From Nocardia aobensis NBRC 100429 (GTDB taxonomy: Bacteria; Actinomycetota; Actinomycetes; Mycobacteriales; Mycobacteriaceae), in assembly GCF_000308375.1 (NCBI RefSeq), contig NZ_BAFQ01000196.1:1-49166 (forward strand): DNA of 49,166 nucleotides. The letters run 5' to 3'. The notes under the pieces were generated by a model that saw only the letters and a list, made by a program, of their open reading frames with translations, did no database searches and was not told the DNA's origin. Each line of letters starts with the position of its first letter. Position 1 is the stretch's first letter. This document shows positions 31,778 through 40,083 of this stretch, piece by piece. A program made the translations under genes and the position numbers.

Positions 31778-33799
31778 CTATTCGGCGGCGGCTTCGGCCG
31801 GTGTCGTGGTCGCTTCGGCATGGACGACCGCCAGCACGGCGCCGACGTCGACCTGTTGTCCCGCAACCACATTCAGTTCGGTCAGCACTCCGGCCGCCGG
31901 GGCGGCGATGGTGTGCTCCATCTTCATGGCCTCGAGCCAGAGAATCGGCTGGCCCTTCTCGACGGCGGTGCCGACCTCGGCGCCCAGCCGGATCACCGAA
32001 CCCGGCATCGGCGCCAGCAACGACCCCTCCGCGACCTGGTCGGCCGGGTCCGAGAAACGCGGAAGCCTGCGCACCGCGACCGGGCCCAGCGGCGAATCGA
32101 CCGCCACCAGATCGCCGTAGCGCGCGACCTCGAACCGCCGCCGCACCGAGCCACGCTCGCCGGGCACCCCGAGAACCACGACATCCGGTGTGGCCTCGAT
32201 CAGCTCGAGCCCCTCGTGCCCCTCGACCTCGAGTCCGGAGCGGGTGAGGCGGTAACGCACCTCGTGCGTCCCCGACACCCGGCTCTCGTAGGACTTGCTC
32301 TGCGCCTGTGAGGGCAGGTTGCGCCAGCCGCTGGGCAGCGCCGCGCCGACGCGCGCTCGCGCTCGATTGGCGGCCGCGTCCGCCAGTGCCGCGGCGACGA
32401 TGGACAGCGCCTCGTCGTCGGGTGACACCAGCGGCGCGGCGAGGTTTTCCAGCCCGTGGGTGGCGAAGAACGCGGTGTCGGTGTCACCGGCGAGGAAGGC
32501 CGGATGCCGCAGCACCCGCACCAGCAGATCGCGGTTGGTGACCAGGCCGTGGATGCGGGCCCGCTGCAACGCCGTCGCCAGCAGATGCGCCGCTTCCGCG
32601 CGGGTGTCGGCGTAGGAGATGACCTTGGCCAGCATCGGGTCGTAGAACACCCCGACCGCCGAACCGTCCACCACCCCGGAGTCGAGCCGTAACCCGGGCT
32701 CGGTCAGTACGGTGAATTCGGCTGTGCCCGGGGCGAATTCGATGCGATGTACCGCGCCGCTCTGCGGCTGCCAGTCGTGTGCCGGATCCTCCGCGTACAA
32801 CCGCACCTCGATGGAGTGGCCGCGCATCGGCGGCGGCTCCTGCGGCAGCCGGTAGCCCTGCGCCACCTGCAGTTGCAGCCGGACCAGATCCAGACCTGTG
32901 GTGCATTCGGTGACCGGATGTTCCACCTGCAGGCGGGTGTTCATCTCCAGGAAGAAGAAATCGCCCTGTTCGTCGGCGAGGAATTCGACCGTGCCCGCGC
33001 CCGCGTAGCCGATCGCCTCGGCGGCGAGCCGGGCCGCCTCGAACAACCGCGCCCGCATGGGGGCGATCCGCTCGACCAGCGGCGACGGCGCTTCCTCGAC
33101 CACCTTCTGATGCCGGCGCTGAATCGAACATTCACGTTCGCCCACCGCCCACACCCGGCCGTGGGTATCGGCCATCACCTGGACCTCGATGTGGCGACCG
33201 GTTTCCAGGTAGCGCTCACAGAACACCGTCGGATCGCCGAAGGCCGATTCCGCCTCGCGCCGGGCCGCCTCGAGCTGGTCCGGCAGCTCCGCCAGCGAGC
33301 GCACCACCCGCATCCCGCGCCCGCCACCACCGGCGGAGGCCTTGATCAGCACGGGCAGCAGAGCCTCGGTGACCTCGGCGGGATCGAGTTCGGCCAGCAC
33401 CGGGACGCCCGCGGCGTCCATCATCTTCTTGGATTCGACCTTCGAACCCATCTGCTCGATGGCCGCGACTGGCGGGCCCACCCACGCCAAGCCCGCATCG
33501 ATCACCTGGCGGGCGAATTCCGCGTTCTCGGACAGGAATCCGTACCCCGGATGAATCGCGTCGGCGCCCGCGGCGCGGGCGGCCTCGATGATCAGATCGC
33601 CGCGCAGATAGGTCTCGCCGGGAGTGTTGCCGGGCAGCCGGATCGCCGCATCGGCCTCGGCCACATGCGGTGCGTGCGCATCCGCGTCGGAATACACCGC
33701 GGTCGTAGCGATGCCCATGCGCCGGCAGGTCGCGAACACGCGCCGCGCGATCTCTCCGCGGTTGGCGACCAGAACGTTCGTGATCGGCCCTACTGTCAT
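31778..33799 (-). CDS. accA2: acyl-CoA carboxylase alpha subunit (biotin carboxylase/BCCP), AccA2-like
   Basis: About 673 residues. The biotin carboxylase domain (about 4-450) shows VLVANRGEIARRVFATCRRM, HPGYGFLSENAEFA, ATP-grasp loop KASAGGGGRGMRVV and EMNTRLQVEHPVTE. A linker leads to the C-terminal biotinyl domain (about 600-670) with the biotin Lys in WLEAMKMEHTI. It carboxylates biotin and passes the carboxyl group to AccD2. The ATG at 33799 follows GTGAGG; an alternative GTG at 33811 overlaps the accD2 stop (GTGA). Order matches Rv0973c. Confidence 0.92.
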   Translation of the reverse strand: MTVGPITNVLVANRGEIARRVFATCRRMGIATTAVYSDADAHAPHVAEADAAIRLPGNTPGETYLRGDLIIEAARAAGADAIHPGYGFLSENAEFARQVIDAGLAWVGPPVAAIEQMGSKVESKKMMDAAGVPVLAELDPAEVTEALLPVLIKASAGGGGRGMRVVRSLAELPDQLEAARREAESAFGDPTVFCERYLETGRHIEVQVMADTHGRVWAVGERECSIQRRHQKVVEEAPSPLVERIAPMRARLFEAARLAAEAIGYAGAGTVEFLADEQGDFFFLEMNTRLQVEHPVTECTTGLDLVRLQLQVAQGYRLPQEPPPMRGHSIEVRLYAEDPAHDWQPQSGAVHRIEFAPGTAEFTVLTEPGLRLDSGVVDGSAVGVFYDPMLAKVISYADTRAEAAHLLATALQRARIHGLVTNRDLLVRVLRHPAFLAGDTDTAFFATHGLENLAAPLVSPDDEALSIVAAALADAAANRARARVGAALPSGWRNLPSQAQSKSYESRVSGTHEVRYRLTRSGLEVEGHEGLELIEATPDVVVLGVPGERGSVRRRFEVARYGDLVAVDSPLGPVAVRRLPRFSDPADQVAEGSLLAPMPGSVIRLGAEVGTAVEKGQPILWLEAMKMEHTIAAPAAGVLTELNVVAGQQVDVGAVLAVVHAEATTTPAEAAAE

Positions 33800-33807
33800 C
33801 TCAGACC

Positions 33808-35412
33808 TCACATCCGGAAGACGCCGAAGCCCTCGGCGCCCTTGATCGGGGCATTGTGGATGGCCGACAACGCCATTCCCAATACCGTGCGGGTGTCGCG
33901 GGGGTCGATCACACCGTCGTCGTAGAGCCGGCCCGACATGAACATGGGCAGCGATTCGGCCTCGATCTGGGCCTCGATCATCGCGCGCATGCCCTTGTCG
34001 GCCTCCTCGTCGAACGCCTGGCCGCGCGCCTCGGCGGCGGCTCGGCCCACGATCGAGATCACGCCCGCCAGCTGCGCACCGCCCATCACCGCGGATTTCG
34101 CACTGGGCCAGGCGAAGACGAAGCGCGGATCATAGGCGCGCCCGCACATGCCGTAGTGCCCGGCCCCGTAGGAGGCGCCCATCAGCAGCGAGATGTGCGG
34201 CACCTTCGAATTGGAGACGGCGTTGATCATCATCGCGCCGTGCTTGATGATGCCCTTCTGCTCGTACTCCTTACCGACCATGTAGCCGGTGGTGTTGTGC
34301 AGGAACAGCAGTGGGGTGTTCGACTGGTTGGCCAGCTGGATGAACTGCGCGGCCTTCTGCGCCTCCTCGGAGAACAGCACCCCGCGGGCGTTGGCGAGGA
34401 TGCCGACCGGATAGCCGTGCAGCTCCGCCCATCCGGTCACCAGGCTGGAACCGTAGAGCGGTTTGAACTCGTCGAAATCGGAGCCGTCCACCACCCGGGC
34501 GACGACCTCGCGCGGGTCGAACGGAATCTTCAGATCGGTGGGCACGATGCCGAGCAGTTCCTCGGAATCGTAGAGCGGTTCGATCACCTCGGCGCGCGGA
34601 CGCGGGGCGGGCCCGGTCTTGCGCCAGTTCAGCCGCCGCACGATGGACCGGCCGATCCGGATGGCGTCCTGTTCGTCGGCGGCGAGATAGTCCGCGAGAC
34701 CGGATGTGCGGGCGTGCATTTCGGCGCCGCCGAGCGATTCGTCGTCGGACTCCTCACCGGTCGCCATCTTGACCAGCGGCGGCCCACCGAGGAATACCTT
34801 GGAGCGTTCCTTGATCATGACGGTGTAGTCGGACATGCCGGGAATGTAGGCGCCACCGGCGGTGGAGTTGCCGAAAACCAGTGCGATGGTGGGGATTCCG
34901 GCCGCGGAGAGCCGGGTGAGGTCGCGGAACATGCGACCACCCGGGACGAACACCTCCTTCTGCGTCGGCAGATCGGCACCGCCGGATTCCACCAGGCCGA
35001 TCACCGGGAGCCGGTTCTCCAGCGCGATGTCGTTCATGCGCAGGTTCTTGCGCAGCGTCCACGGATTCGACGTGCCGCCGCGCACGGTCGGATCGGGGGC
35101 CACGATCATGCACTCGACACCCTCGACGATGCCGATGCCCGCGATCACCGAGGCGCCCACGTGGAATTCACTGCCCCAGGCGGCCAGCGGCGCCAACTCC
35201 AGGAACGGCGAATCCTCGTCGATGAGCAATTCGATGCGCTCGCGCGCGGTGAGCTTGCCGCGCTTACGGTGGCGCGCCATCTTGTCCGGGCCGCCGCCCG
35301 CGATGTTCTTGGCGTATTCGGCCTCGACCTCGGCCAGTTTCTCGGTCATGGCGTCGGCGGCGGTGCGGTAGTCCGCCGAATTCGGGTCGATGGCTGTACG
35401 GAGAGTGCTCAA
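33808..35412 (-). CDS. accD2: acyl-CoA carboxylase beta subunit (carboxyltransferase), AccD2-like
   Basis: 534-residue carboxyltransferase of the crotonase superfamily, nearest in form to methylcrotonyl- and geranyl-CoA carboxylases. Visible: RHRKRGKLTARERIELLIDE near the N-terminus, FGNSTAGGAYIPGMSDYTVM (acyl-CoA oxyanion region) and MGASYGAGHYGMCGRAYDPR (biotin oxyanion region). The probable start is TTG at 35412, which overlaps the fadE13 stop (TTGA) and gives a length near that of Rv0974c. The TTG is unusual but no other start reaches the conserved N-terminus. It uses branched acyl-CoA substrates by inference. Confidence 0.9.
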   Translation of the reverse strand: MSTLRTAIDPNSADYRTAADAMTEKLAEVEAEYAKNIAGGGPDKMARHRKRGKLTARERIELLIDEDSPFLELAPLAAWGSEFHVGASVIAGIGIVEGVECMIVAPDPTVRGGTSNPWTLRKNLRMNDIALENRLPVIGLVESGGADLPTQKEVFVPGGRMFRDLTRLSAAGIPTIALVFGNSTAGGAYIPGMSDYTVMIKERSKVFLGGPPLVKMATGEESDDESLGGAEMHARTSGLADYLAADEQDAIRIGRSIVRRLNWRKTGPAPRPRAEVIEPLYDSEELLGIVPTDLKIPFDPREVVARVVDGSDFDEFKPLYGSSLVTGWAELHGYPVGILANARGVLFSEEAQKAAQFIQLANQSNTPLLFLHNTTGYMVGKEYEQKGIIKHGAMMINAVSNSKVPHISLLMGASYGAGHYGMCGRAYDPRFVFAWPSAKSAVMGGAQLAGVISIVGRAAAEARGQAFDEEADKGMRAMIEAQIEAESLPMFMSGRLYDDGVIDPRDTRTVLGMALSAIHNAPIKGAEGFGVFRM

Positions 35413-36560
35413 GATTGGTACCCCAATCGCTTGGCCGCGAGGCTGGTCAGGATTTCGTTGGTGCCGCCGCCGATGCCGAGGATGCGCACATCGCGGTAGT
35501 GGCGCTCCACCTCGGATTCGCGCATGTAACCCAGGCCGCCGAACAACTGAACCGCTTGGTGGGCAACCCATTCCGCGGTCTCCACGGCGGTGTTCTTGGC
35601 GAAGCACACCTCGGCGATCAGATCGGTTTCCCCGTCCGCCGCGCGTTCGGCCACGTGCCGGGTGTAGACGCGGGCGACGTCGATGCGCCGGGCCATCTCC
35701 GACAGCGTGTTCTGCACGGCCTGCCGGCTGATCAGCGGGCGGCCGAAGGTCTCGCGGTCGCGGCACCACCGCAGGGTCAGATCGAGGCAGCGCTGCGCAT
35801 GCCCGTAGGCCTGCACCGCCAGCCCCACCCGCTCGCTGACGAAAGCCTGTGCGATCTGGGCGAATCCGGAGTTTTCGGCGCCCACCAGATTCGATACCGG
35901 CACCCGCACGTCGACATAGGACAGTTCGGCGGTGTCGGAGGCCAGCCAGCCCATCTTCTCCAGTTTGCGGCTGACCGTGAATCCCGGCCGATCCTTCTCG
36001 ACCAGCAGCAACGACACCCCGGATGCGCCGGGGCCACCCGTGCGCACGGCGGTCACCACGTAGTCGGCGCGCACCCCGGAGGTGATGAAGGTCTTCGCGC
36101 CGTTGACCACGTAGTCGTCGCCGTCGCGCACCGCGCTGGTGGTGAGATGGCCGACGTCGGAGCCGCCACCGGGTTCGGTGATGGCCAGCGAGCCGATCTT
36201 CTCCCCCGCAAGAGTGGGCTTCACCCAGCGTTCGATCAGTTCCGTGTTGCCGGACGCGGCCATGTGCGGCACCGCGATACCGCAGGTGAACAGGGAGGCG
36301 AACAGTCCGCCCGAGCAGCCGGCGTAGTGCATCTCCTCGGCCACGATGGCCGCGTCGATCCCGTCTCCGCCCGCACCGCCGACCGCCTCCGGGAACTGGA
36401 TGCCGAGCAGTCCGAGCGCACCGGCCTTCTTGTGCAGTTCACGGGGAATCTCACCGGCACGCTCCCATTCGTCCAGACCGGGCAGCACCTCGCGCTCGGC
36501 GAAACCGCGGACGGTAGCGCGTAATTCACGCCGCTCGGGCGTATCCCAGACACTGCTCAC
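35409..36560 (-). CDS. fadE13: acyl-CoA dehydrogenase, FadE13-like
   Basis: 383-residue acyl-CoA dehydrogenase, counterpart of Rv0975c. Visible: LAITEPGGGSDVGHLTTSAV (FAD loop), FGGLGYMRESEVERHYRDVR and the C-terminal ILGIGGGTNEIL. As in FadE12, the C-terminal catalytic Glu is missing (IGGGT instead of YEGT), and an Asp in CLDLTLRWCRDR lies at the helix-G base position. This is the pattern of isovaleryl/citronellyl-type enzymes. The GTG at 36560 overlaps the atuA stop (GTGA) and follows GGAG. Confidence 0.9.
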   Translation of the reverse strand: MSSVWDTPERRELRATVRGFAEREVLPGLDEWERAGEIPRELHKKAGALGLLGIQFPEAVGGAGGDGIDAAIVAEEMHYAGCSGGLFASLFTCGIAVPHMAASGNTELIERWVKPTLAGEKIGSLAITEPGGGSDVGHLTTSAVRDGDDYVVNGAKTFITSGVRADYVVTAVRTGGPGASGVSLLLVEKDRPGFTVSRKLEKMGWLASDTAELSYVDVRVPVSNLVGAENSGFAQIAQAFVSERVGLAVQAYGHAQRCLDLTLRWCRDRETFGRPLISRQAVQNTLSEMARRIDVARVYTRHVAERAADGETDLIAEVCFAKNTAVETAEWVAHQAVQLFGGLGYMRESEVERHYRDVRILGIGGGTNEILTSLAAKRLGYQS

Positions 36561-38272
36561 GGTAGTAACTCCACGGGTATGTCGATGTGGCGGGACCGCA
36601 GCCATTCGCCGAGTCCCTTGGCTTGCGGATCGAATCGGGCCTGGTAGGCGACGCCGAGGCCGAGCAGGTCCTCGACGATGAAGTTGACCGCCCGCAGGTT
36701 CGGCAGCACGTGCCGGGTGACGGTGAGCTTCGCGGTCTCGGGCAGCAGCGCCCGCAGCGTGTCGACGGTGAGGGTGTGCACCAGCCACCGCCACTGGTCG
36801 TCGGTGCGCACCCACACTCCGATATTGGCGTTTCCACCCTTGTCGCCGCTGCGGGCCAGAGCGATGGAACCGAGTGGGACACGGCGTGTTTCACTCGCCG
36901 GAAGCGGCTTCGGCAGCTCGGGTTCGGCCACCTCGTCCAGCTCCCGGGTCCGCGCGGGCGGGGCGATCGGCACGCGCGTTCCGTCGGGCAGTACCGCGGT
37001 GTGCGCGACCTCGGTCGCGTCGACATAGCCCGCGGTGTAGACGCCGTAGGGCGCACCGTTTCCGGGCGGGGTGGTCATGGTGAAGCCGGGATAGCTGGCC
37101 AGCGCCAATTCGACTGCGACACTGGAGAATGCGCGTCCCACCTTATTGGGATCAGGGTCGCGGACCACGCAGCGCAGCAGGGCGCTGGCCTGTTCCTCGG
37201 TCTCGGCGTCGGGACGGTCCAGCCGCGACAGCGACCAGTCCAGTTCGGCCGGGCGCACCGGCAGCCAGCTCTCCAATTGCCGCTGTGCCAGTGCGGCTTT
37301 GGCCTCGATGTCGAGACCGGTCAACACGAAGGTCATCTCGTTGCGGAAGCCGCCCAGGGTGTTCAGCGAGACCTTCAACCGCGGCGGCGGCGCCTCACCG
37401 GTCACGCCGCTGATCAGCACCCGGTCGTCACCGTCGGCGGCGAGCCGGATGCTGTCGAGGCGTGCGGTGACATCGGGTCCGGCGTAGCGCGCGCTCTGGA
37501 TCTCGTACATCAGCTGCGCTTCGACGGTATCGACGGTGACCGCGCCACCGGTGTTCGCGTGTTTGGTGATGACGCTGCTGCCGTCGCGGCGGACCTCGGC
37601 GATCGGGAAGCCGGGACGGTCCGGATTCTCGATCTCGGTGAAGAACGCGAAGTTGCCGCCGGTGGCCTGGGTACCGCATTCGATGACGTGCCCGGCTACC
37701 ACCGCACCCGCCAGGGCGTCGAAATCGTCTCGGGCCCAGCCGAAGTGGGCTGCCGCCGGTCCGACGACCACGGAGGCGTCGGTGACCCGGCCGGTGACGA
37801 CGATATCGGCTCCGGCGTTCAGCGCCTCGGCGATACCCCACGCGCCCAGGTAGGCGTTGGCGGTCAGCGGTGCGCCCAAGCCCAGTTCCTGGGCGCGCGG
37901 GAGCAGGTCGTCTCCTTCGACGTAGGCGATCTTCGGTGTGAGGCCGAGCTTTTCGGCCACCTCGGCGATCCGCTGCGCCAATCCCGCCGGATTGAGTCCG
38001 CCCGCGTTCGCGACGATGCGCACGCCGCGCTCGAGCGCCAGGCCGAGGCAGTCCTCGAGTTGCCGGACGAAGGTCTTGGCATAGCCGAGGGAAGGATCCT
38101 TCATCCGGTCGCGGCCGAGGATCAGCATGGTCAGTTCGGCGAGATAGTCACCGGTGAGCACGTCGAGTTGCCCGCCCTCGAGCATCTCGCGCATCGCGCT
38201 CAACCGGTCGCCGTAGAAGCCGGAACAGTTGCCGATCCGGAGGACCTCCGGATCGACGCCGAGACTCGTCAT
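36557..38272 (-). CDS. atuA: AtuA-family (DUF1446) acyclic terpene utilisation protein
   Basis: 571-residue DUF1446/AtuA protein, first gene of the operon. The N-terminal domain (about residues 8-440) has LRIGNCSGFYGDRLSAMREM, LTGDYLAELTMLILGRDRM and VVTGRVTDASVVVGPAAAHF; a smaller C-terminal domain (about 470-570) has IALARSGDKGGNANIGVWVR. AtuA is needed for growth on citronellol/geraniol in Pseudomonas, but its reaction is unknown. Order matches Rv0976c. GAGGAGG lies 12 nt before the ATG. The AtuA, carboxylase, dehydrogenase and hydratase set suggests branched or isoprenoid acyl-CoA breakdown. Confidence 0.9.
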   Translation of the reverse strand: MTSLGVDPEVLRIGNCSGFYGDRLSAMREMLEGGQLDVLTGDYLAELTMLILGRDRMKDPSLGYAKTFVRQLEDCLGLALERGVRIVANAGGLNPAGLAQRIAEVAEKLGLTPKIAYVEGDDLLPRAQELGLGAPLTANAYLGAWGIAEALNAGADIVVTGRVTDASVVVGPAAAHFGWARDDFDALAGAVVAGHVIECGTQATGGNFAFFTEIENPDRPGFPIAEVRRDGSSVITKHANTGGAVTVDTVEAQLMYEIQSARYAGPDVTARLDSIRLAADGDDRVLISGVTGEAPPPRLKVSLNTLGGFRNEMTFVLTGLDIEAKAALAQRQLESWLPVRPAELDWSLSRLDRPDAETEEQASALLRCVVRDPDPNKVGRAFSSVAVELALASYPGFTMTTPPGNGAPYGVYTAGYVDATEVAHTAVLPDGTRVPIAPPARTRELDEVAEPELPKPLPASETRRVPLGSIALARSGDKGGNANIGVWVRTDDQWRWLVHTLTVDTLRALLPETAKLTVTRHVLPNLRAVNFIVEDLLGLGVAYQARFDPQAKGLGEWLRSRHIDIPVELLP

Positions 38273-38357
38273 CTGCGCGGCGCCTCCTCATGCGACGTGC
38301 CTGCCGCAGCGGCTGTGCTGCGTCGGGTTCCAGGTTCACATCGGGTACAGAAAAAAT

Positions 38358-38373
38358 CAAGCCTGCGTGCTTG
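38358..38373. promoter_or_regulatory. palindromic operator candidate upstream of the AtuA operon
   Basis: CAAGC-CTGCGT-GCTTG, 86 nt before atuA, next to an A-rich stretch (AAAAAATC on the plus strand). It is the best candidate site for the operon's TetR. The remaining sequence to 38484 shows no other feature. Confidence 0.45.
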
Positions 38374-38484
38374 TTAATTGCCGAAAGCGCAGGTAGAAAC
38401 TGCGCCGGCCGACCCGGCCGCTATCGCGAACCGGCCGAACCGGCCGGTGTCCGGTGCTCTCGAGCCACCGGGCAAGATGGCAGG

Positions 38485-38637
38485 GTGTCCAATTCCGTGA
38501 TCGTCGTACTCCTGCTGGCCGTGGCCGGATTCCTGGTCGGCGGCGCCTTCACCATGTGGAAGAACTCCCGGGTGCTGTCGGTGATGCTGGGCGTCTGCGC
38601 GGTCCTCGCGGTCGTCGGCGTGGTCACCTGGTGGTAG
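38485..38637 (+). CDS. small membrane protein (50 residues)
   Basis: 50-residue protein made almost wholly of two hydrophobic helices (VIVVLLLAVAGFLVGGAFTM and SVMLGVCAVLAVVGVVTWW) joined by the basic turn WKNSRV. The GTG at 38485 is the last start before the helices; the longer frame upstream looks non-coding. It ends 13 nt from the convergent cyclase gene. Function is unknown. Confidence 0.6.
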   Translation: MSNSVIVVLLLAVAGFLVGGAFTMWKNSRVLSVMLGVCAVLAVVGVVTWW

Positions 38638-38649
38638 ACCGCCCGGCGC

Positions 38650-39744
38650 CTAGTCTCCGGCGAGGCGGAAGATGCGCATCCCCTCCGGAACGCCGTTGAG
38701 CGGTGCGGCGAACATGCTGCGCCGATAGGGCTTGGCCGCGACCTCGAGTTCCTTCAGCGTGCTCGGCTCCAGCGCTTCGAGAGTGGTCTCCGAGATCATC
38801 GTGTTGCCGTTGCCGCCGGCCTCCATCACCCGGGCGGCGATGGTGACGTCCACCCCCAGCCAGTCGCCGCCGATCTCGCGCGGCGTCCCGGTGTGCAGAC
38901 CCGCCCGCATACGCGGCCGATATCCCGCCACCTCGACCCGGTCCAAGTTCTTCTTCGCGGTCAGCACCGCACGCACCGCACTGTCCGGGGAGGCGAAGAC
39001 CGCCATCACCCCGTCGCCCATGCGCTTGACGACCTGACCGCCCCGATCGACGATCGGCGGTTCGATGGCTCGCGCCACCCGCCGCAGCAACTCCAGCGTC
39101 GCCTCGTCACCGGCCGACAGCGACCATCGCGAGAACGCCACGAGGTCGGTGAAGACCACCGTGATCTCCGCACTACCCTTCCCGCGGCCGACGCGCTCCA
39201 GCATGGCCTGCCAGACCTGCAGCGCGCCCAGACCGAGCTCCTTGGCCGCGCTGGGATTGTCGCCCACGATCTTGTCGGCCGCGCGGGCCACCGCCCGCGC
39301 ACCGCCGGGCCCGGACAGCGACAGCGGGTCGCCGAATGCGGGATCGCCGGGCAGGCTCTCGCGCGCCTTGCGAATCACGCCGATGACGTCGGCGCGCTGA
39401 TTGGCCGCGGCCATCAGCGAGGACAGCTGATCGGATCGGCGCCGGCCGAACGAGCGCAGGCGAGATTCGGCCTCGTCGGCCGGCGTGAGCGGAATCACGA
39501 TCTCGACATCCGGATCGAGCCCGGGATCGACGCCGGATTCGGGCCGGTCGACCGGCAGCACCGTATCGGCTCGTGTCGTATCGCCGTTTCGACGGTTGTC
39601 CGCACCGGAACCGGTCCCCCTTTTGCCCCGCCTAGCGGCGGTGCCGTTGCGACGCGACCCCGAACCGCCCGTGCGGTTTCGCGCATCTCCGGGACGGGCT
39701 GCGCGGGACGCGTTTTCGCCGTCGCCGGAAGGTCTTTCGCTCAC
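38650..39744 (-). CDS. class III adenylate/guanylate cyclase domain protein
   Basis: 364-residue protein. Residues 1-95 are basic, Gly/Arg-rich and probably disordered. A helical region (about 105-195) follows, then the cyclase domain (about 197-345). Metal-binding Asp residues are in VVFTDLVAFSRWS and KRMGDGVMAVF; the latter also has the Lys expected for purine selection. The transition-state Arg is kept in VDVTIAARVMEAGG, but the usual Asn two residues before the AAR is Thr. No membrane helix is seen. The GTG at 39744 has TACGCT 6 nt upstream, a leaderless pattern. It makes cAMP or cGMP if active. Confidence 0.85.
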   Translation of the reverse strand: MSERPSGDGENASRAARPGDARNRTGGSGSRRNGTAARRGKRGTGSGADNRRNGDTTRADTVLPVDRPESGVDPGLDPDVEIVIPLTPADEAESRLRSFGRRRSDQLSSLMAAANQRADVIGVIRKARESLPGDPAFGDPLSLSGPGGARAVARAADKIVGDNPSAAKELGLGALQVWQAMLERVGRGKGSAEITVVFTDLVAFSRWSLSAGDEATLELLRRVARAIEPPIVDRGGQVVKRMGDGVMAVFASPDSAVRAVLTAKKNLDRVEVAGYRPRMRAGLHTGTPREIGGDWLGVDVTIAARVMEAGGNGNTMISETTLEALEPSTLKELEVAAKPYRRSMFAAPLNGVPEGMRIFRLAGD

Positions 39745-39750
39745 ATCCCG

Positions 39751-39756
39751 AGCGTA
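39751..39756 (-). promoter_or_regulatory. leaderless-type -10 element (cyclase gene)
   Basis: TACGCT on the minus strand, 6 nt before the GTG at 39744. Confidence 0.5.
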
Positions 39757-39913
39757 GCCAATGATCGCCACCTGCCACCTCTCTATCGGACGGAGCGGGC
39801 ACAGCGCTGGGTCCGCCGATGGATAACGTGTTGGTTGCCCGGCCGATGTTACCCACCGGCTCTTCCACACGGAAGGTCCAACGGGGCTGTTAACGAAGGC
39901 TTTGCACACAGCA

Positions 39914-39959
39914 CACCGGCCTGATGCACAGCGCGAAACGGCTGCACATCAGGCCGGTG
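39914..39959. terminator. long hairpin between ABC transporter and cyclase genes
   Basis: CACCGGCCTGATG (39914-39926) pairs perfectly with CATCAGGCCGGTG (39947-39959); a CAGC/GCTG inner stem lies in the loop. It lies 125 nt past the permease stop and about 170 nt before the cyclase start. It may be a terminator or a small structured RNA. The rest of the 339-nt gap (39745-40083) holds no ORF that looks coding. Confidence 0.45.
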
Positions 39960-40029
39960 ATCGTCACATTCGCCGGGCAGTGGCGGCTGTGACCGGGATA
40001 GCAGTCCCCCGACAGGACCGCCCTCCCGC

Positions 40030-40060
40030 TCCCGGGCTTCGCGAGGGTGAGCGCCCGGGA
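40030..40060 (-). terminator. hairpin downstream of the ABC permease
   Basis: TCCCGGGC (40030-40037) pairs with GCCCGGGA (40053-40060), 24 nt after the permease stop on the minus strand. It is probably the first terminator of the ABC operon. Confidence 0.5.
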
Positions 40061-40083
40061 ACGGGCAGGTATCAGGTTGTGGA

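Noticed and set aside
31778..33811. GTG at 33811 as the accA2 start
   Set aside because: It makes a GTGA overlap and remains possible, but the ATG at 33799 has a better-placed GAGG site and matches the family N-terminus.
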